55,757 bases of DNA. It comes from Candidatus Iainarchaeum sp. Its GTDB lineage: Archaea > Iainarchaeota > Iainarchaeia > Iainarchaeales > Iainarchaeaceae. The stretch is from contig NZBD01000004.1 of NCBI GenBank assembly GCA_002687735.1, positions 27,849 through 83,605 of the forward strand. The letters run 5' to 3'. The notes beneath the pieces are model-generated. The model saw only the letters and a list, made by a program, of their open reading frames with translations, did no database searches and was not told the DNA's origin. Each line of letters opens with the position of its first letter. Positions within the stretch are counted from its first letter, which is position 1. The position numbers and the translations under genes were made by a program. This document shows, one piece after another, positions 25,736-32,658 of the stretch.

Positions 25736-26494
25736 TTAAATTTGTTTTCCTTGTTCCCAAGTATGGTCAAAGTACTTTTTTAATGCATCGGCCATTGGCT
25801 TGTTTTCAGGCCAGATTGTGAAATGATACTCTGGTTTTTCTAATTGAAAATCGCTCAAAGCCAAAACAACTTTTTTATCATCAATAATATAAGCATTCAT
25901 TCCGTGATCAAAGTCCCTCATGCTGATTCCGGAATTGTTTAATTCATTTGCAAGTTTCTTTGTATCTTCATTAACCTTACTTATTAGTTTTATTTCCACG
26001 TTTCTTCCAGCTGCCTTTTTCATTGATTCTTTTATAAGTCCGTGTTCTTTTCCTAATGGGGCTAATCCTATTACTGATTTGTTTGCTGAATCGATTTGCT
26101 GGCTAAGAATTTTCATAAAATCATTTTTGTCTTTTATCTTCATTACTTTTTCATGTTTTCCGTTTGTTGAATCGAAAATAATTGTGTCTTTTAATGAACC
26201 AGCTTCCTGTTCAAGTGTCTGCAATTCTGTTTTCTTTTCCTGAATAAGTGTATTGAAAACATTTTCTGGCTCAATAGCCATGTATCTTTTTGGTCTTCCG
26301 TGGATTTCAATAATAAGTGTTTTTTTTGTTAACCTGTCAAGCACATCATAAACTCTTGTTTTTGGTACCTGTGCGGTTCTTGATATTTCTGGGGCTTCAG
26401 CTTCTCTGAGTTTGAATAATGCTGAAAGAGTTTTAGCTTCATATTCAGTAAGGCCTAATTTTTCCAGAAAGATATTAATGTCGTATTCCTGCAT
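25736..26494 (-). CDS. TrmB-family transcriptional regulator
   Basis: 252 residues. The N-terminal winged helix (about 8-75: LEKLGLTEYEAKTLSAL, PEISRTAQVPKTRVYDVLDR, GRPKRYMAI) is typical TrmB. A coiled coil follows (about 85-105), then a C-terminal TrmB/phospholipase-D-like sensor domain (about 110-250) with IGLAPLGKEHGLIKESMKKA. In Euryarchaeota relatives bind sugars and control sugar uptake or glycolysis; no sugar genes are nearby, so the ligand is unknown. It is first of three co-directed genes and has its own TATA box. Confidence 0.9.
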   Translation of the reverse strand: MQEYDINIFLEKLGLTEYEAKTLSALFKLREAEAPEISRTAQVPKTRVYDVLDRLTKKTLIIEIHGRPKRYMAIEPENVFNTLIQEKKTELQTLEQEAGSLKDTIIFDSTNGKHEKVMKIKDKNDFMKILSQQIDSANKSVIGLAPLGKEHGLIKESMKKAAGRNVEIKLISKVNEDTKKLANELNNSGISMRDFDHGMNAYIIDDKKVVLALSDFQLEKPEYHFTIWPENKPMADALKKYFDHTWEQGKQI

Positions 26495-26526
26495 CTAATC
26501 AACTCTAAATTATTTCCCCCGAATTA

Positions 26527-26540
26527 CTATATATTATGCC
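26527..26540 (-). promoter_or_regulatory. TATA box of the TrmB-like gene
   Basis: On the minus strand ATAATATATAG lies about 35-45 bases before ATG 26494, giving a short leader. The leader contains GGGGGAAATAATT. Confidence 0.5.
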
Positions 26541-26635
26541 AAAACCCATTATTAAATTTACTGTTTACAGTTATTCAATTATTTTAGTGGTTTTAAATAG
26601 GCTCAAAACACCAATATTTTAGTATGCTGGAGGTA

Positions 26636-26700
26636 AAATAAGCAGTTTTTTGGTAAAAAAAGCCAAAAAAACGCTATTAAATTGCTTTTTTCATGGTTCT
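26636..26700 (-). terminator. T-rich terminator region after the ribosomal superoperon (S2)
   Basis: Reading leftward from the S2 stop, the strand carries GCGTTTTTTTGGCTTTTTTTACC and further T runs. This matches the U-tract style of archaeal termination. No strong hairpin is needed or seen. Confidence 0.5.
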
Positions 26701-26714
26701 TTGGCTTAATTTAG

Positions 26715-27617
26715 TTATCTTCGGCCTCTTTGCCCTGATCTGCCGTTAGGAGGGCCTCTGCCAAAGCTTCTGAATGGTTTTCTCCTGAAACTCTTCTTAT
26801 CTTCGCCTTCTTCTGTCATTTTATATTCGAAGTCTTCTGGATTCTTTGAGAAATCAGTATCTGCCTTAATTTCTTCTCTTGCTTTAAGAATTTCTTTAGC
26901 TAAAATCCAATAGCCTAAAGCTAGACTCTTTTTTCCCTTATTATTGATTGGAATTGCCAGATCAATGTTTCTTAGAGAATTATTAGTTGAAGCTAATGCA
27001 ACTACAGGTACTCTTATTGTTGAAGCTTCCTTGATAGCTTGTGAATCCGCTTCAGGGTCTGTAATCACAACTACTTTTGGTTCAACAAAATGGTTACTTT
27101 CAGGGTTTGTGAATGTTCCTGGAACAAATCTTCCTGTTACTGAGTTAGCGCCTATTGAATCTGCAAATGCCTTTGCCGGAGTCTGTCCGTAAACTTTTCT
27201 TGAAACAACAACAACCTGATTTTTAGGAAAGTTTGCAATAAACTTTGAAGCAAAACCAAGTCTCTGGTCAAGTGTCTGAACATCCAGAACATTCAAACCA
27301 TCTTTTCTTACCTTGTAAATGTACTTTCTCATATCTCCTGATTTGAATTTTGTTCCAATGTGTGAACCGGTATTCAAATATTTTTCAGTATCTACAAGAT
27401 TTGTCTGCTTTACTTCCTCATCGTCTGAACTCTTTTTTTCTACTTTGACTGCAGTTTTAGGTTTTTCTTCTTTTGCAGGTTCTTTATCCTTTACTTCTTT
27501 CTTTTCTGCTGGGCTTTCTTTGGCCGTTGGCTTAGCTTCTGCCTTCTTTTCTTTAGCTTCAGCTTTAACCTCTTTTTTTGCAGCCTTTACTTCTTTTTCT
27601 TCTTTCTTTTCAGTCAT
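26715..27617 (-). CDS. rps2: Ribosomal protein S2 with charged N-terminal extension
   Basis: Residues from about 72 on are S2: YLNTGSHIGTKFKSGDMRKY, NVLDVQTLDQRLGFASKFI, GRFVPGTFTNP, VVITDPEADSQAIKEAS and VPVVALASTNNSLRNIDLAIP. The first 70 residues are Lys/Glu/Ala-rich and absent from ordinary S2. The C terminus adds an Arg/Gly-rich end. It is the last gene of the long ribosomal cluster, following rpo10 by 4 bases, and is followed by T runs. Confidence 0.95.
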   Translation of the reverse strand: MTEKKEEKEVKAAKKEVKAEAKEKKAEAKPTAKESPAEKKEVKDKEPAKEEKPKTAVKVEKKSSDDEEVKQTNLVDTEKYLNTGSHIGTKFKSGDMRKYIYKVRKDGLNVLDVQTLDQRLGFASKFIANFPKNQVVVVSRKVYGQTPAKAFADSIGANSVTGRFVPGTFTNPESNHFVEPKVVVITDPEADSQAIKEASTIRVPVVALASTNNSLRNIDLAIPINNKGKKSLALGYWILAKEILKAREEIKADTDFSKNPEDFEYKMTEEGEDKKSFRRKPFRSFGRGPPNGRSGQRGRR

Positions 27618-27621
27618 GTTT

Positions 27622-27816
27622 TCACGTCTTGTAGTTTAGTACTGTATCAATGAAATCTACTTGTGAGAAGATCATTCTTCTGCAACAATATTTTTTTACC
27701 CCTAAATCATCCATTACTTTTTCTGGGCTTTCTCCTTTCTCTACTCTTTCTTTGAATTTTTCGTAGTGTTCTCCTACAACACTTCCGCAACTAAAACATC
27801 TTACCGGTACGATCAT
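27622..27816 (-). CDS. rpo10: RNA polymerase subunit Rpo10 (RpoN)
   Basis: 64-residue zinc subunit. From ATG 27816 it reads [18 protein letters not shown], with the CFSCG pair and the later KKYCCRRM pair. A frame from TTG 27822 also exists, but GAGGTGAT ends 5 bases before ATG 27816, which fixes the start. It lies directly after S9, in the usual archaeal order L13-S9-rpo10-S2. RpoK, often next to it, is absent here. Confidence 0.96.
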   Translation of the reverse strand: MIVPVRCFSCGSVVGEHYEKFKERVEKGESPEKVMDDLGVKKYCCRRMIFSQVDFIDTVLNYKT

Positions 27817-27822
27817 TTTCAA

Positions 27823-28281
27823 TCACCTCTTACTTGCCTGTTTTTTTGCTCTTGCTTTAGGTCCTAATTGTTTCTTTGGTTCAACGCGTCTTGCGTCATC
27901 AACTAAAAGCATTCTGTCGTATGCTAAAAATTTTTTCTTAAGCTTTTCATCGCCTCTTCTGAATTCCAGAATTGCTTTTGCAATTGCCGCTCTTGAAGCA
28001 ACACTTTGCCCCATGAATCCTCCGCCGTTAACAGTTACTTCCACATCAACTTCAGATGAAACTGATCCTGCTAATTCAAGCGGTTCTCTGATAAATTCTT
28101 TAACATAATCCGGACTAATAGTATCAATAATTCTTTTGTTTATTCTAACAGTTCCTTTTCCTTTTCTTATTACTGCGTTTGCTGTAGCATCTTTTTTCTT
28201 TGCTTTTGAGGTTATTCCTCTTTTCTTCTTTTTCTTTTTTACTACTTCCACAATCTTTTCTACTTCGCTCATTTCTACCAC
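27823..28281 (-). CDS. rps9: Ribosomal protein S9
   Basis: Typical S9: DATANAVIRKGKGTVRINKR, VTVNGGGFMGQSVASRAAIA and the basic tail ending in the decoding-centre tip (KKQLGPKARAKKQASKR). The first 25 residues are Lys-rich. The start may be GTG 28281, overlapping the L13 stop, or ATG 28272. It is co-transcribed with L13 and rpo10. Confidence 0.96.
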   Translation of the reverse strand: MVEMSEVEKIVEVVKKKKKKRGITSKAKKKDATANAVIRKGKGTVRINKRIIDTISPDYVKEFIREPLELAGSVSSEVDVEVTVNGGGFMGQSVASRAAIAKAILEFRRGDEKLKKKFLAYDRMLLVDDARRVEPKKQLGPKARAKKQASKR

Positions 28282-28697
28282 TTAGCCCCTAAGTTCTTGC
28301 TTAATTGTTCAACGGTTAAGAATCCTTTCTGTTTTTTATTAACTGCAGTTTCTATTTTTTCAGTTTTTGCTTTTTCAAACTCTTCAGGAGTTCCAATATG
28401 TGCTCTGAAATTTTTGAATGCTTTTTTTCCAGTAGAGGTTTTCCACGGAACCATTCCCCTTACTGCTCTTTTAACAATCCGATCAGGCATTCTTGAGTAC
28501 TTTGGTCCCTTATGCGGGTTTCCTTTTTCTCCAAGTTCCCTTCTTGTTGTGTATTTTTCCAAGAGGTTTTCTTTTCTGCCTGTAAAAATCATTTTTTCAG
28601 CATTAACAATTTCAATTTTTTCTCCCTGAATAAGCCTTTTAGCTATTACGCTTGCTGCTCTTCCAACTACTAAGTTTGATCCGTCTATGATGCTCAT
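28275..28697 (-). CDS. rpl13: Ribosomal protein L13
   Basis: Begins IIDGSNLVVGRAASVIAKRL, with IVNAEKMIFTGRKENLLEKY and the conserved RMPDRIVKRAVRGMVPWKT block. 140 residues. It is coupled to L18e by an ATGA overlap. It is a large-subunit protein in the L18e-L13-S9 string common to archaea. Confidence 0.97.
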   Translation of the reverse strand: MSIIDGSNLVVGRAASVIAKRLIQGEKIEIVNAEKMIFTGRKENLLEKYTTRRELGEKGNPHKGPKYSRMPDRIVKRAVRGMVPWKTSTGKKAFKNFRAHIGTPEEFEKAKTEKIETAVNKKQKGFLTVEQLSKNLGAKW

Positions 28698-29059
28698 TGT
28701 ACTATCACCATTTCAGATTCTTTTGGTTTTGCATCAATCAATTCAGAAAGTGAAAGAACTTTTCCTTTCTGTTCTTCAATTTTTTCTCTTGCTTTTTCAG
28801 AATAATTAAAACACGCAACTTCTATTTTTGTGTCAATAAAACCCATTGAAAGAACTTTTCCCGGCACAACAAATACTTTGGCCTTTTGCTTTTTTGCTAA
28901 TTTATTAAGCTTATCAACATTAACTTTTGCCCTTATTCTTGTTGGTTTTGCCAGTCTTTTAGCTAGGCTTTTCCAAACGTTCTTTTTGGTTTTCTTTCCC
29001 TGTTTTTCCAGAGAAACAATTAATTCCTTTGTTGATTTTTTTGCCATTGTTTTTCTCAT
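28694..29059 (-). CDS. rpl18e: Ribosomal protein L18e
   Basis: 121 residues, related to L15. VWKSLAKRLAKPTRIRAKVN, VVPGKVLSMGFIDTKIEVAC and FNYSEKAREKIEEQKGKVLS match the family. AGTGAT lies just before ATG 29059; ATG 29047 (MAKK) is an alternative. The tRNA-Leu gene lies 20 bases upstream. Confidence 0.95.
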   Translation of the reverse strand: MRKTMAKKSTKELIVSLEKQGKKTKKNVWKSLAKRLAKPTRIRAKVNVDKLNKLAKKQKAKVFVVPGKVLSMGFIDTKIEVACFNYSEKAREKIEEQKGKVLSLSELIDAKPKESEMVIVQ

Positions 29060-29078
29060 ATCAAATCACTTTTTTTAA

Positions 29079-29162
29079 TGCAGGAGGGCGGATTCGAACC
29101 GTCGAAGGCGCTGAGCCACAGGATCTTAAGTCCTGCCCCGTTGACCGCTTGGGTACTCCTGC
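29079..29162 (-). tRNA. tRNA-Leu (anticodon UAA)
   Basis: The acceptor stem GCAGGAG/CTCCTGC is perfect. The D arm has CCC/GGG, the anticodon stem is CAGGA/TCCTG and the loop CTTAAGA gives UAA. The long class II variable arm has a GGC/GCC stem. The T loop is TTCGAAT. CCA is not encoded and the discriminator is A. The T stem GACGG/CCGCC has one A-C mismatch. It lies inside the ribosomal cluster between rpo3 and L18e, same strand. Confidence 0.93.
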
Positions 29163-29182
29163 GGTCAAATAATTGGTGGGGA

Positions 29183-29869
29183 TCAGCTTAAAACCTTTAA
29201 TTCTTCTCTGAAATCCTTAGATTTCTGTTTTAAGCCCTCCACTGCGTTTAGGAATAATTCTTTTACGTCTATGTTGCCGAATGATTCGACAATAAATACG
29301 AATGTTGTAGGATCATAGTCTAATTTCTGGTCGTTTTCAACAATAATGTCTCTTTGCTTTTCATCAAGAATCATTTCAATTACATCTGCCTTGTAACTTT
29401 TTCCTTTTCCTGAAAGGACTGGTAATTCTTGGTAAGAAGCTATAGCGGGTTGCCATTTTGCGTGTTCTTTTCCCAAACCAACAAGAGCATCCATTTCAAG
29501 TTTTACTTTTTGTCCTTCAACAAGCTTTGTAAGTGGAATATTAAGCTCTGCAGGCTCTACTTTTGGATCAGTACTCTTAATGTCTTTGCTGTAAACTGTA
29601 CAAGGCCCGTCTTTTTCAAGAACTAATTTTACTTTATCTCCTTGCTTGTATTTTACAGAATCCATTTTAAGCGGAACAAGTGCAAGTCTGTGTGCTAGGG
29701 TTTCATCAGTTACTGCTCCGTTGTTCTGATAAAAATGAACATCTTCCACAGCCAATACAGGGATTCCTGCCATGATTTGTCTTCTCAAACCATTTACAAA
29801 AGCGTGGTTTGTTCCTTTCAAAAGTAATTTTATTGTTTTTCCTTTAGTTTCTAAAAGTTTTATATCCAA
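29183..29869 (-). CDS. rpo3: RNA polymerase subunit Rpo3 (RpoD)
   Basis: Alpha-like assembly subunit, 228 residues. HAFVNGLRRQIMAGIPVLAVEDVHFYQNN is the dimerisation helix region (residues about 22-50), LAHRLALVPLKMD follows, and the protein ends with FVFIVESFGNIDVKELFLNAVEGL. The insert domain (about 85-170) contains no Fe-S cysteines, so this is a cluster-free form. Usual neighbours: S13-S4-S11-rpo3-L18e-L13-S9-rpo10-S2. Confidence 0.96.
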   Translation of the reverse strand: MDIKLLETKGKTIKLLLKGTNHAFVNGLRRQIMAGIPVLAVEDVHFYQNNGAVTDETLAHRLALVPLKMDSVKYKQGDKVKLVLEKDGPCTVYSKDIKSTDPKVEPAELNIPLTKLVEGQKVKLEMDALVGLGKEHAKWQPAIASYQELPVLSGKGKSYKADVIEMILDEKQRDIIVENDQKLDYDPTTFVFIVESFGNIDVKELFLNAVEGLKQKSKDFREELKVLS

Positions 29870-29889
29870 GTTTTAACACCTCTAAGACT

Positions 29890-30273
29890 TTAGTCTTTCT
29901 TGCTCCTATGTCTTTTCTTTCTTCTGCAACCATCATGTGGGGTTGGGGTAACGTTTTCTATTGTCTTTATTCTCACATTATTTCTTGTTAATGAAAGTAT
30001 TGCTGCTTCAGCACCTTGTCCGGGGTTCTTAGGTCTAATTCCTCCCTGACCTCTTACTTTTACTATTACTTCTTCTATTCCTTTTTCCCTTGCTTTTTCT
30101 GCTACAACTTCTGCAACTTTCATTGCAGCATAAGGAGAACCTTCTTTGTGTTGTGCCTTTACAACCATTCCTCCGGAGCATTTTGCAATTGTTTCAGAAC
30201 CTGTAATATCTGTTAACAAAATTATTGTGTTATTTCTTGAAGCGTAAATGTTGATTATTCCTGTTTTGGTCAT
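29890..30273 (-). CDS. rps11: Ribosomal protein S11
   Basis: 127 residues with GIINIYASRNNTIILLTDIT, ETIAKCSGGMVVKA, IEEVIVKVRGQGG and the conserved C-terminal VTPTPHDGCRRKKRHRSKKD. It is coupled to S4 by a 4-base overlap and contributes to the platform of the small subunit. Confidence 0.97.
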   Translation of the reverse strand: MTKTGIINIYASRNNTIILLTDITGSETIAKCSGGMVVKAQHKEGSPYAAMKVAEVVAEKAREKGIEEVIVKVRGQGGIRPKNPGQGAEAAILSLTRNNVRIKTIENVTPTPHDGCRRKKRHRSKKD

Positions 30274-30944
30274 TCTGTTGCCTCCGCTTTAGGTTCTTCC
30301 TTAGTTTCGGTCTCGGTTTTCTCTGGAGCTTCCTCTTTTTTCTCAACCTTTTCTTCAGCAGGTTTTTCTGCCGGAGCTTCTTCAGCTTTTTCTTCAGTTT
30401 GAGCTTTTCCTGCTGATTCTTCAAACTCTTTTTTCAAATCTTTCTTTGGTTTTTCATTTTCAATCTTTATTGGTTTTCTATGCCAGCCAAGTTCTGAGAT
30501 TTCATCTATATGAACCAGATAGCCAGGAGCTGAAATCCTTTTTCCTTTAATTGAAATGTGTCCGTGAACAATGAACTGTCTTGCTTGTTTGGATGTGTTT
30601 GCAAGTCCTTTTCTCAGGATTGCTGTCTGTAATCTTTTTTCAAGCAATTCTTCAACTTTTAATCCTAAAACATCATCTAGTATAGCATCTGCTTTTACAA
30701 GATCGATTTTTCTCAAACCGCTCATTAGTTCTTTTTCTCTTATCATTCTTGTTTCAAGAGGCAGTGCCAATAAACTTCTAGCTATTTGTCTTTTGTTCCT
30801 TAACCAGGTTGTATGTTTCCTTAGTTCTTTCTTGTTTTTCAAACCGTAAAAGTTAACTACTTTTCTTTCTGATTCAAGTAATTGTTTATCCCACTTTTTT
30901 CTCGGGGTTGTGTATTGTTTTCTTCTTTTTTTAGGGTCGCCCAT
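30270..30944 (-). CDS. rps4: Ribosomal protein S4 with charged C-terminal tail
   Basis: Residues 1-165 are archaeal S4: MGDPKKRRKQYTTPRKKWD, an S4 RNA-binding domain LQTAILRKGLANTSKQARQF, then IVHGHISIKGKRISAPGYLV. About 55 Lys/Glu/Ala/Pro residues are appended. It lies between S13 and S11. A primary rRNA-binding protein of the body of the small subunit. Confidence 0.96.
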   Translation of the reverse strand: MGDPKKRRKQYTTPRKKWDKQLLESERKVVNFYGLKNKKELRKHTTWLRNKRQIARSLLALPLETRMIREKELMSGLRKIDLVKADAILDDVLGLKVEELLEKRLQTAILRKGLANTSKQARQFIVHGHISIKGKRISAPGYLVHIDEISELGWHRKPIKIENEKPKKDLKKEFEESAGKAQTEEKAEEAPAEKPAEEKVEKKEEAPEKTETETKEEPKAEATE

Positions 30945-30950
30945 TTTTCA

Positions 30951-31544
30951 TCACTTCTTGTTGTCCTTTTTTGTTACGCCTACGGTAGTACCTTTATTCC
31001 TGTGGGTAGATTTATTTCTCTGGCCCCTTACCGGAAGCTTCCAAGTGTGTCTTAATCCTCTGTATGACTTGATTTCTCCAAGTCTTTGAAGATCGGTTCT
31101 CAAACCAAATTCAAGTTCACCCATAATTCTGTGAGTGTTTTCTCCTGTTGTAAAATCATTTTGTCTGTTAAGACTCCAAACCGGAATATTAAAATCGGTT
31201 GGTTTAAGCACAATCTGTTCAAGCTTTTTTACATGTTCTTCTTTAAGTTCTCCTAGTTTTTCATTTCCTGAAGCCCCAGTTTCTTTTTCAAACACAATAG
31301 CAATGTTCTTAGCCATTCTTAGGCCAATTCCTCTGATTTTTGTCAGAGCTCTAATCACTGTTGCTTTTCCATCCAAGTCATTATCAGCGACTCTTACTAT
31401 AAGCTCAATATTTTCAACTGGTTTTTGAACTTTCTTTTCCGTAACCGTTGCATCAGTTGGCGCCTTTTGAGCGGCGTCTGCCTTCGGCAGGACTGCTTTG
31501 TCAGTAGTTTTTATTTCTTTTTCGTTTTTTTGTTCTTCAACCAT
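30951..31544 (-). CDS. rps13: Ribosomal protein S13 with N-terminal extension
   Basis: From about residue 45 the protein is S13: IELIVRVADNDLDGKATVI, LTKIRGIGLRMAKNIAIVF, LRTDLQRLGEIKSYRGLRHT and the C-terminal GQRNKSTHRNKGTTVGVTKK. The first 45 residues are a variable Lys/Ala/Thr-rich extension encoded partly by a palindromic element at 31459-31493 (read AVLPKADAAQKAPTD). It is the first gene of the S13-S4-S11-rpo3 group. Confidence 0.95.
   Translation of the reverse strand: MVEEQKNEKEIKTTDKAVLPKADAAQKAPTDATVTEKKVQKPVENIELIVRVADNDLDGKATVIRALTKIRGIGLRMAKNIAIVFEKETGASGNEKLGELKEEHVKKLEQIVLKPTDFNIPVWSLNRQNDFTTGENTHRIMGELEFGLRTDLQRLGEIKSYRGLRHTWKLPVRGQRNKSTHRNKGTTVGVTKKDNKK
31459..31493 (-). repeat. 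Palindromic element, VLPK type, in S13
   Basis: Hairpin GTC-TGCC-TTC-GGCA-G-GAC at 31476-31493. A second stem, GGCGCC (31459-31464) with GGCGTC (31473-31478), has one mismatch. It has the same plan and the same reading (VLPK) as the element in L24 at 39702-39744, and its first hairpin matches that before aIF5B. It lies in the non-conserved N-terminal extension. Confidence 0.5.
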
Positions 31545-31548
31545 ATTA

Positions 31549-31764
31549 TCACGCTATCTTTGCCAATTCTTCTTTTGTAATTTTTTTTGCATCAATTGTT
31601 TTTCCTGTAGGAAATAAATGTGAAATATTACATTTTCTCTTTTTCACTTTTGCTCCCTGAACCAAAACATAATTATCATCAACTTTTTCAACCACAACAA
31701 CCTTGTTTCCGGCTTCTCTTCCTGCGGTTTTTACGCAAATGCTTCCAACACTCATTGAACTCAT
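31549..31764 (-). CDS. rpl14e: Ribosomal protein L14e
   Basis: 71-residue SH3-like (KOW) protein: VGSICVKTAGREAGNKVVVV, DDNYVLVQGAKVKKRKCNISHL and a short C terminus. The start ATG overlaps the L34e stop (ATGA). L34e-L14e as neighbours is standard in archaea; cmk and truB, often in the same group, are missing here. Confidence 0.92.
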   Translation of the reverse strand: MSSMSVGSICVKTAGREAGNKVVVVEKVDDNYVLVQGAKVKKRKCNISHLFPTGKTIDAKKITKEELAKIA

Positions 31765-32096
31765 TTAGATGCCTCTTTTACTTTTACAAATTTCTTAAGT
31801 TTAATCGGAATATCCGTAATGTCTTTTCTTCCTGAATCAACAAGAGCATAATTTTCCCAAACCTCTCGCCTTGTTTTGCTTCCAAGAATTCCGCCGAAAG
31901 CTACACTAGGTCGCCTCTTGCTTTTTGCAAGCCCCCTAACAATAGCTTTTGACTGATTACCTGTTCCTGATAATTGTTTTCCTGTAATAGGGTCTCGTGC
32001 TTTTGAATTTTTATCTCTGGTGTACTGGATAGCTGTGTTTGATCCTGGAGTTTTCCTGAACTTTTTCTTCTTAACTCTTGTTTGTCTATCAACCAT
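31761..32096 (-). CDS. rpl34e: Ribosomal protein L34e lacking its zinc-binding cysteines
   Basis: 111 residues. RKTPGSNTAIQYTRDKNSKA, then ITGKQLSG, and LAKSKRRPSVAFGGILGSKT follow the L34e pattern (RTPGG...IHY, CG..L.G, LPKS.RRP...GG.LC..C). The Cys positions are occupied by D, T, G and T, and there is no Cys in the protein. About 25 extra C-terminal residues follow. It overlaps the DUF106 gene by 8 bases (ATGGTTGA). Confidence 0.88.
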   Translation of the reverse strand: MVDRQTRVKKKKFRKTPGSNTAIQYTRDKNSKARDPITGKQLSGTGNQSKAIVRGLAKSKRRPSVAFGGILGSKTRREVWENYALVDSGRKDITDIPIKLKKFVKVKEASK

Positions 32097-32595
32097 TCAT
32101 TACACCAATCTTTTTCAATAATTTTTTCCCGATATTCATTACTATTGTTATTCCAAGATAAACCAAAAAGTACCATCCGTACCAGTTTGTTTGTTCATAA
32201 AGATCAATTCCCCATGTTCCCAAATTGAACAAGTCAAATCCATTTGCAAGCCAAGGAATCTCGAATGGTAAATCAATGATTGCTTCTCCATAGAAGAAAC
32301 CTAATATTGCAAATGCCGGAAGAAAAATCACAAGTGAATATTTCATTATTTTCATTGTGCCTCCCATCATTTCCTGCATGTGCTGCATCATTTCTTTTTC
32401 CAATGTTTCCAAGTCATTCTTGGATTTTTGATCTTCTTTTCCCATCAGCTCCTTCATTTGTGCTTGTTTTTCTTTGATTAATTTTTGTTTTTCTTTCATT
32501 TCGTCTCTGTTGCCAAATTTTTTCTGAATTATTTGGCTCAGGATTACCAATACAAGTGAGATAACTGCAATGTCAATCATGGCGCTAATAATCAT
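32089..32595 (-). CDS. DUF106 / Oxa1-superfamily membrane protein
   Basis: 168 residues. An N-terminal helix (about 5-24) is followed by a charged coiled-coil loop (about 30-75, with Met-rich HMQEMMGG), a second helix (about 82-102) and a third (about 140-160). This is the archaeal YidC/EMC3-like layout, thought to help insert membrane proteins beside Sec. It comes directly after secY, as in many archaea, which supports the role. Confidence 0.88.
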   Translation of the reverse strand: MIISAMIDIAVISLVLVILSQIIQKKFGNRDEMKEKQKLIKEKQAQMKELMGKEDQKSKNDLETLEKEMMQHMQEMMGGTMKIMKYSLVIFLPAFAILGFFYGEAIIDLPFEIPWLANGFDLFNLGTWGIDLYEQTNWYGWYFLVYLGITIVMNIGKKLLKKIGVMNG

Positions 32596-32628
32596 AAATA
32601 AAACCTCTTAGAGAGAAAAAAGGACTAT

Positions 32629-32646
32629 GAAGATTACATAATCTTC
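32629..32646 (-). terminator. Hairpin between secY and the DUF106 gene
   Basis: GAAGATT (32629-32635) and AATCTTC (32640-32646) form a perfect 7-base stem with loop ACAT. On the minus strand it is followed by CCTTTTTTCTCTC, so it could end or attenuate transcription, or mark an RNA processing point, 12 bases after the secY stop. Confidence 0.45.
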
Positions 32647-32658
32647 CACCGATTCCTT

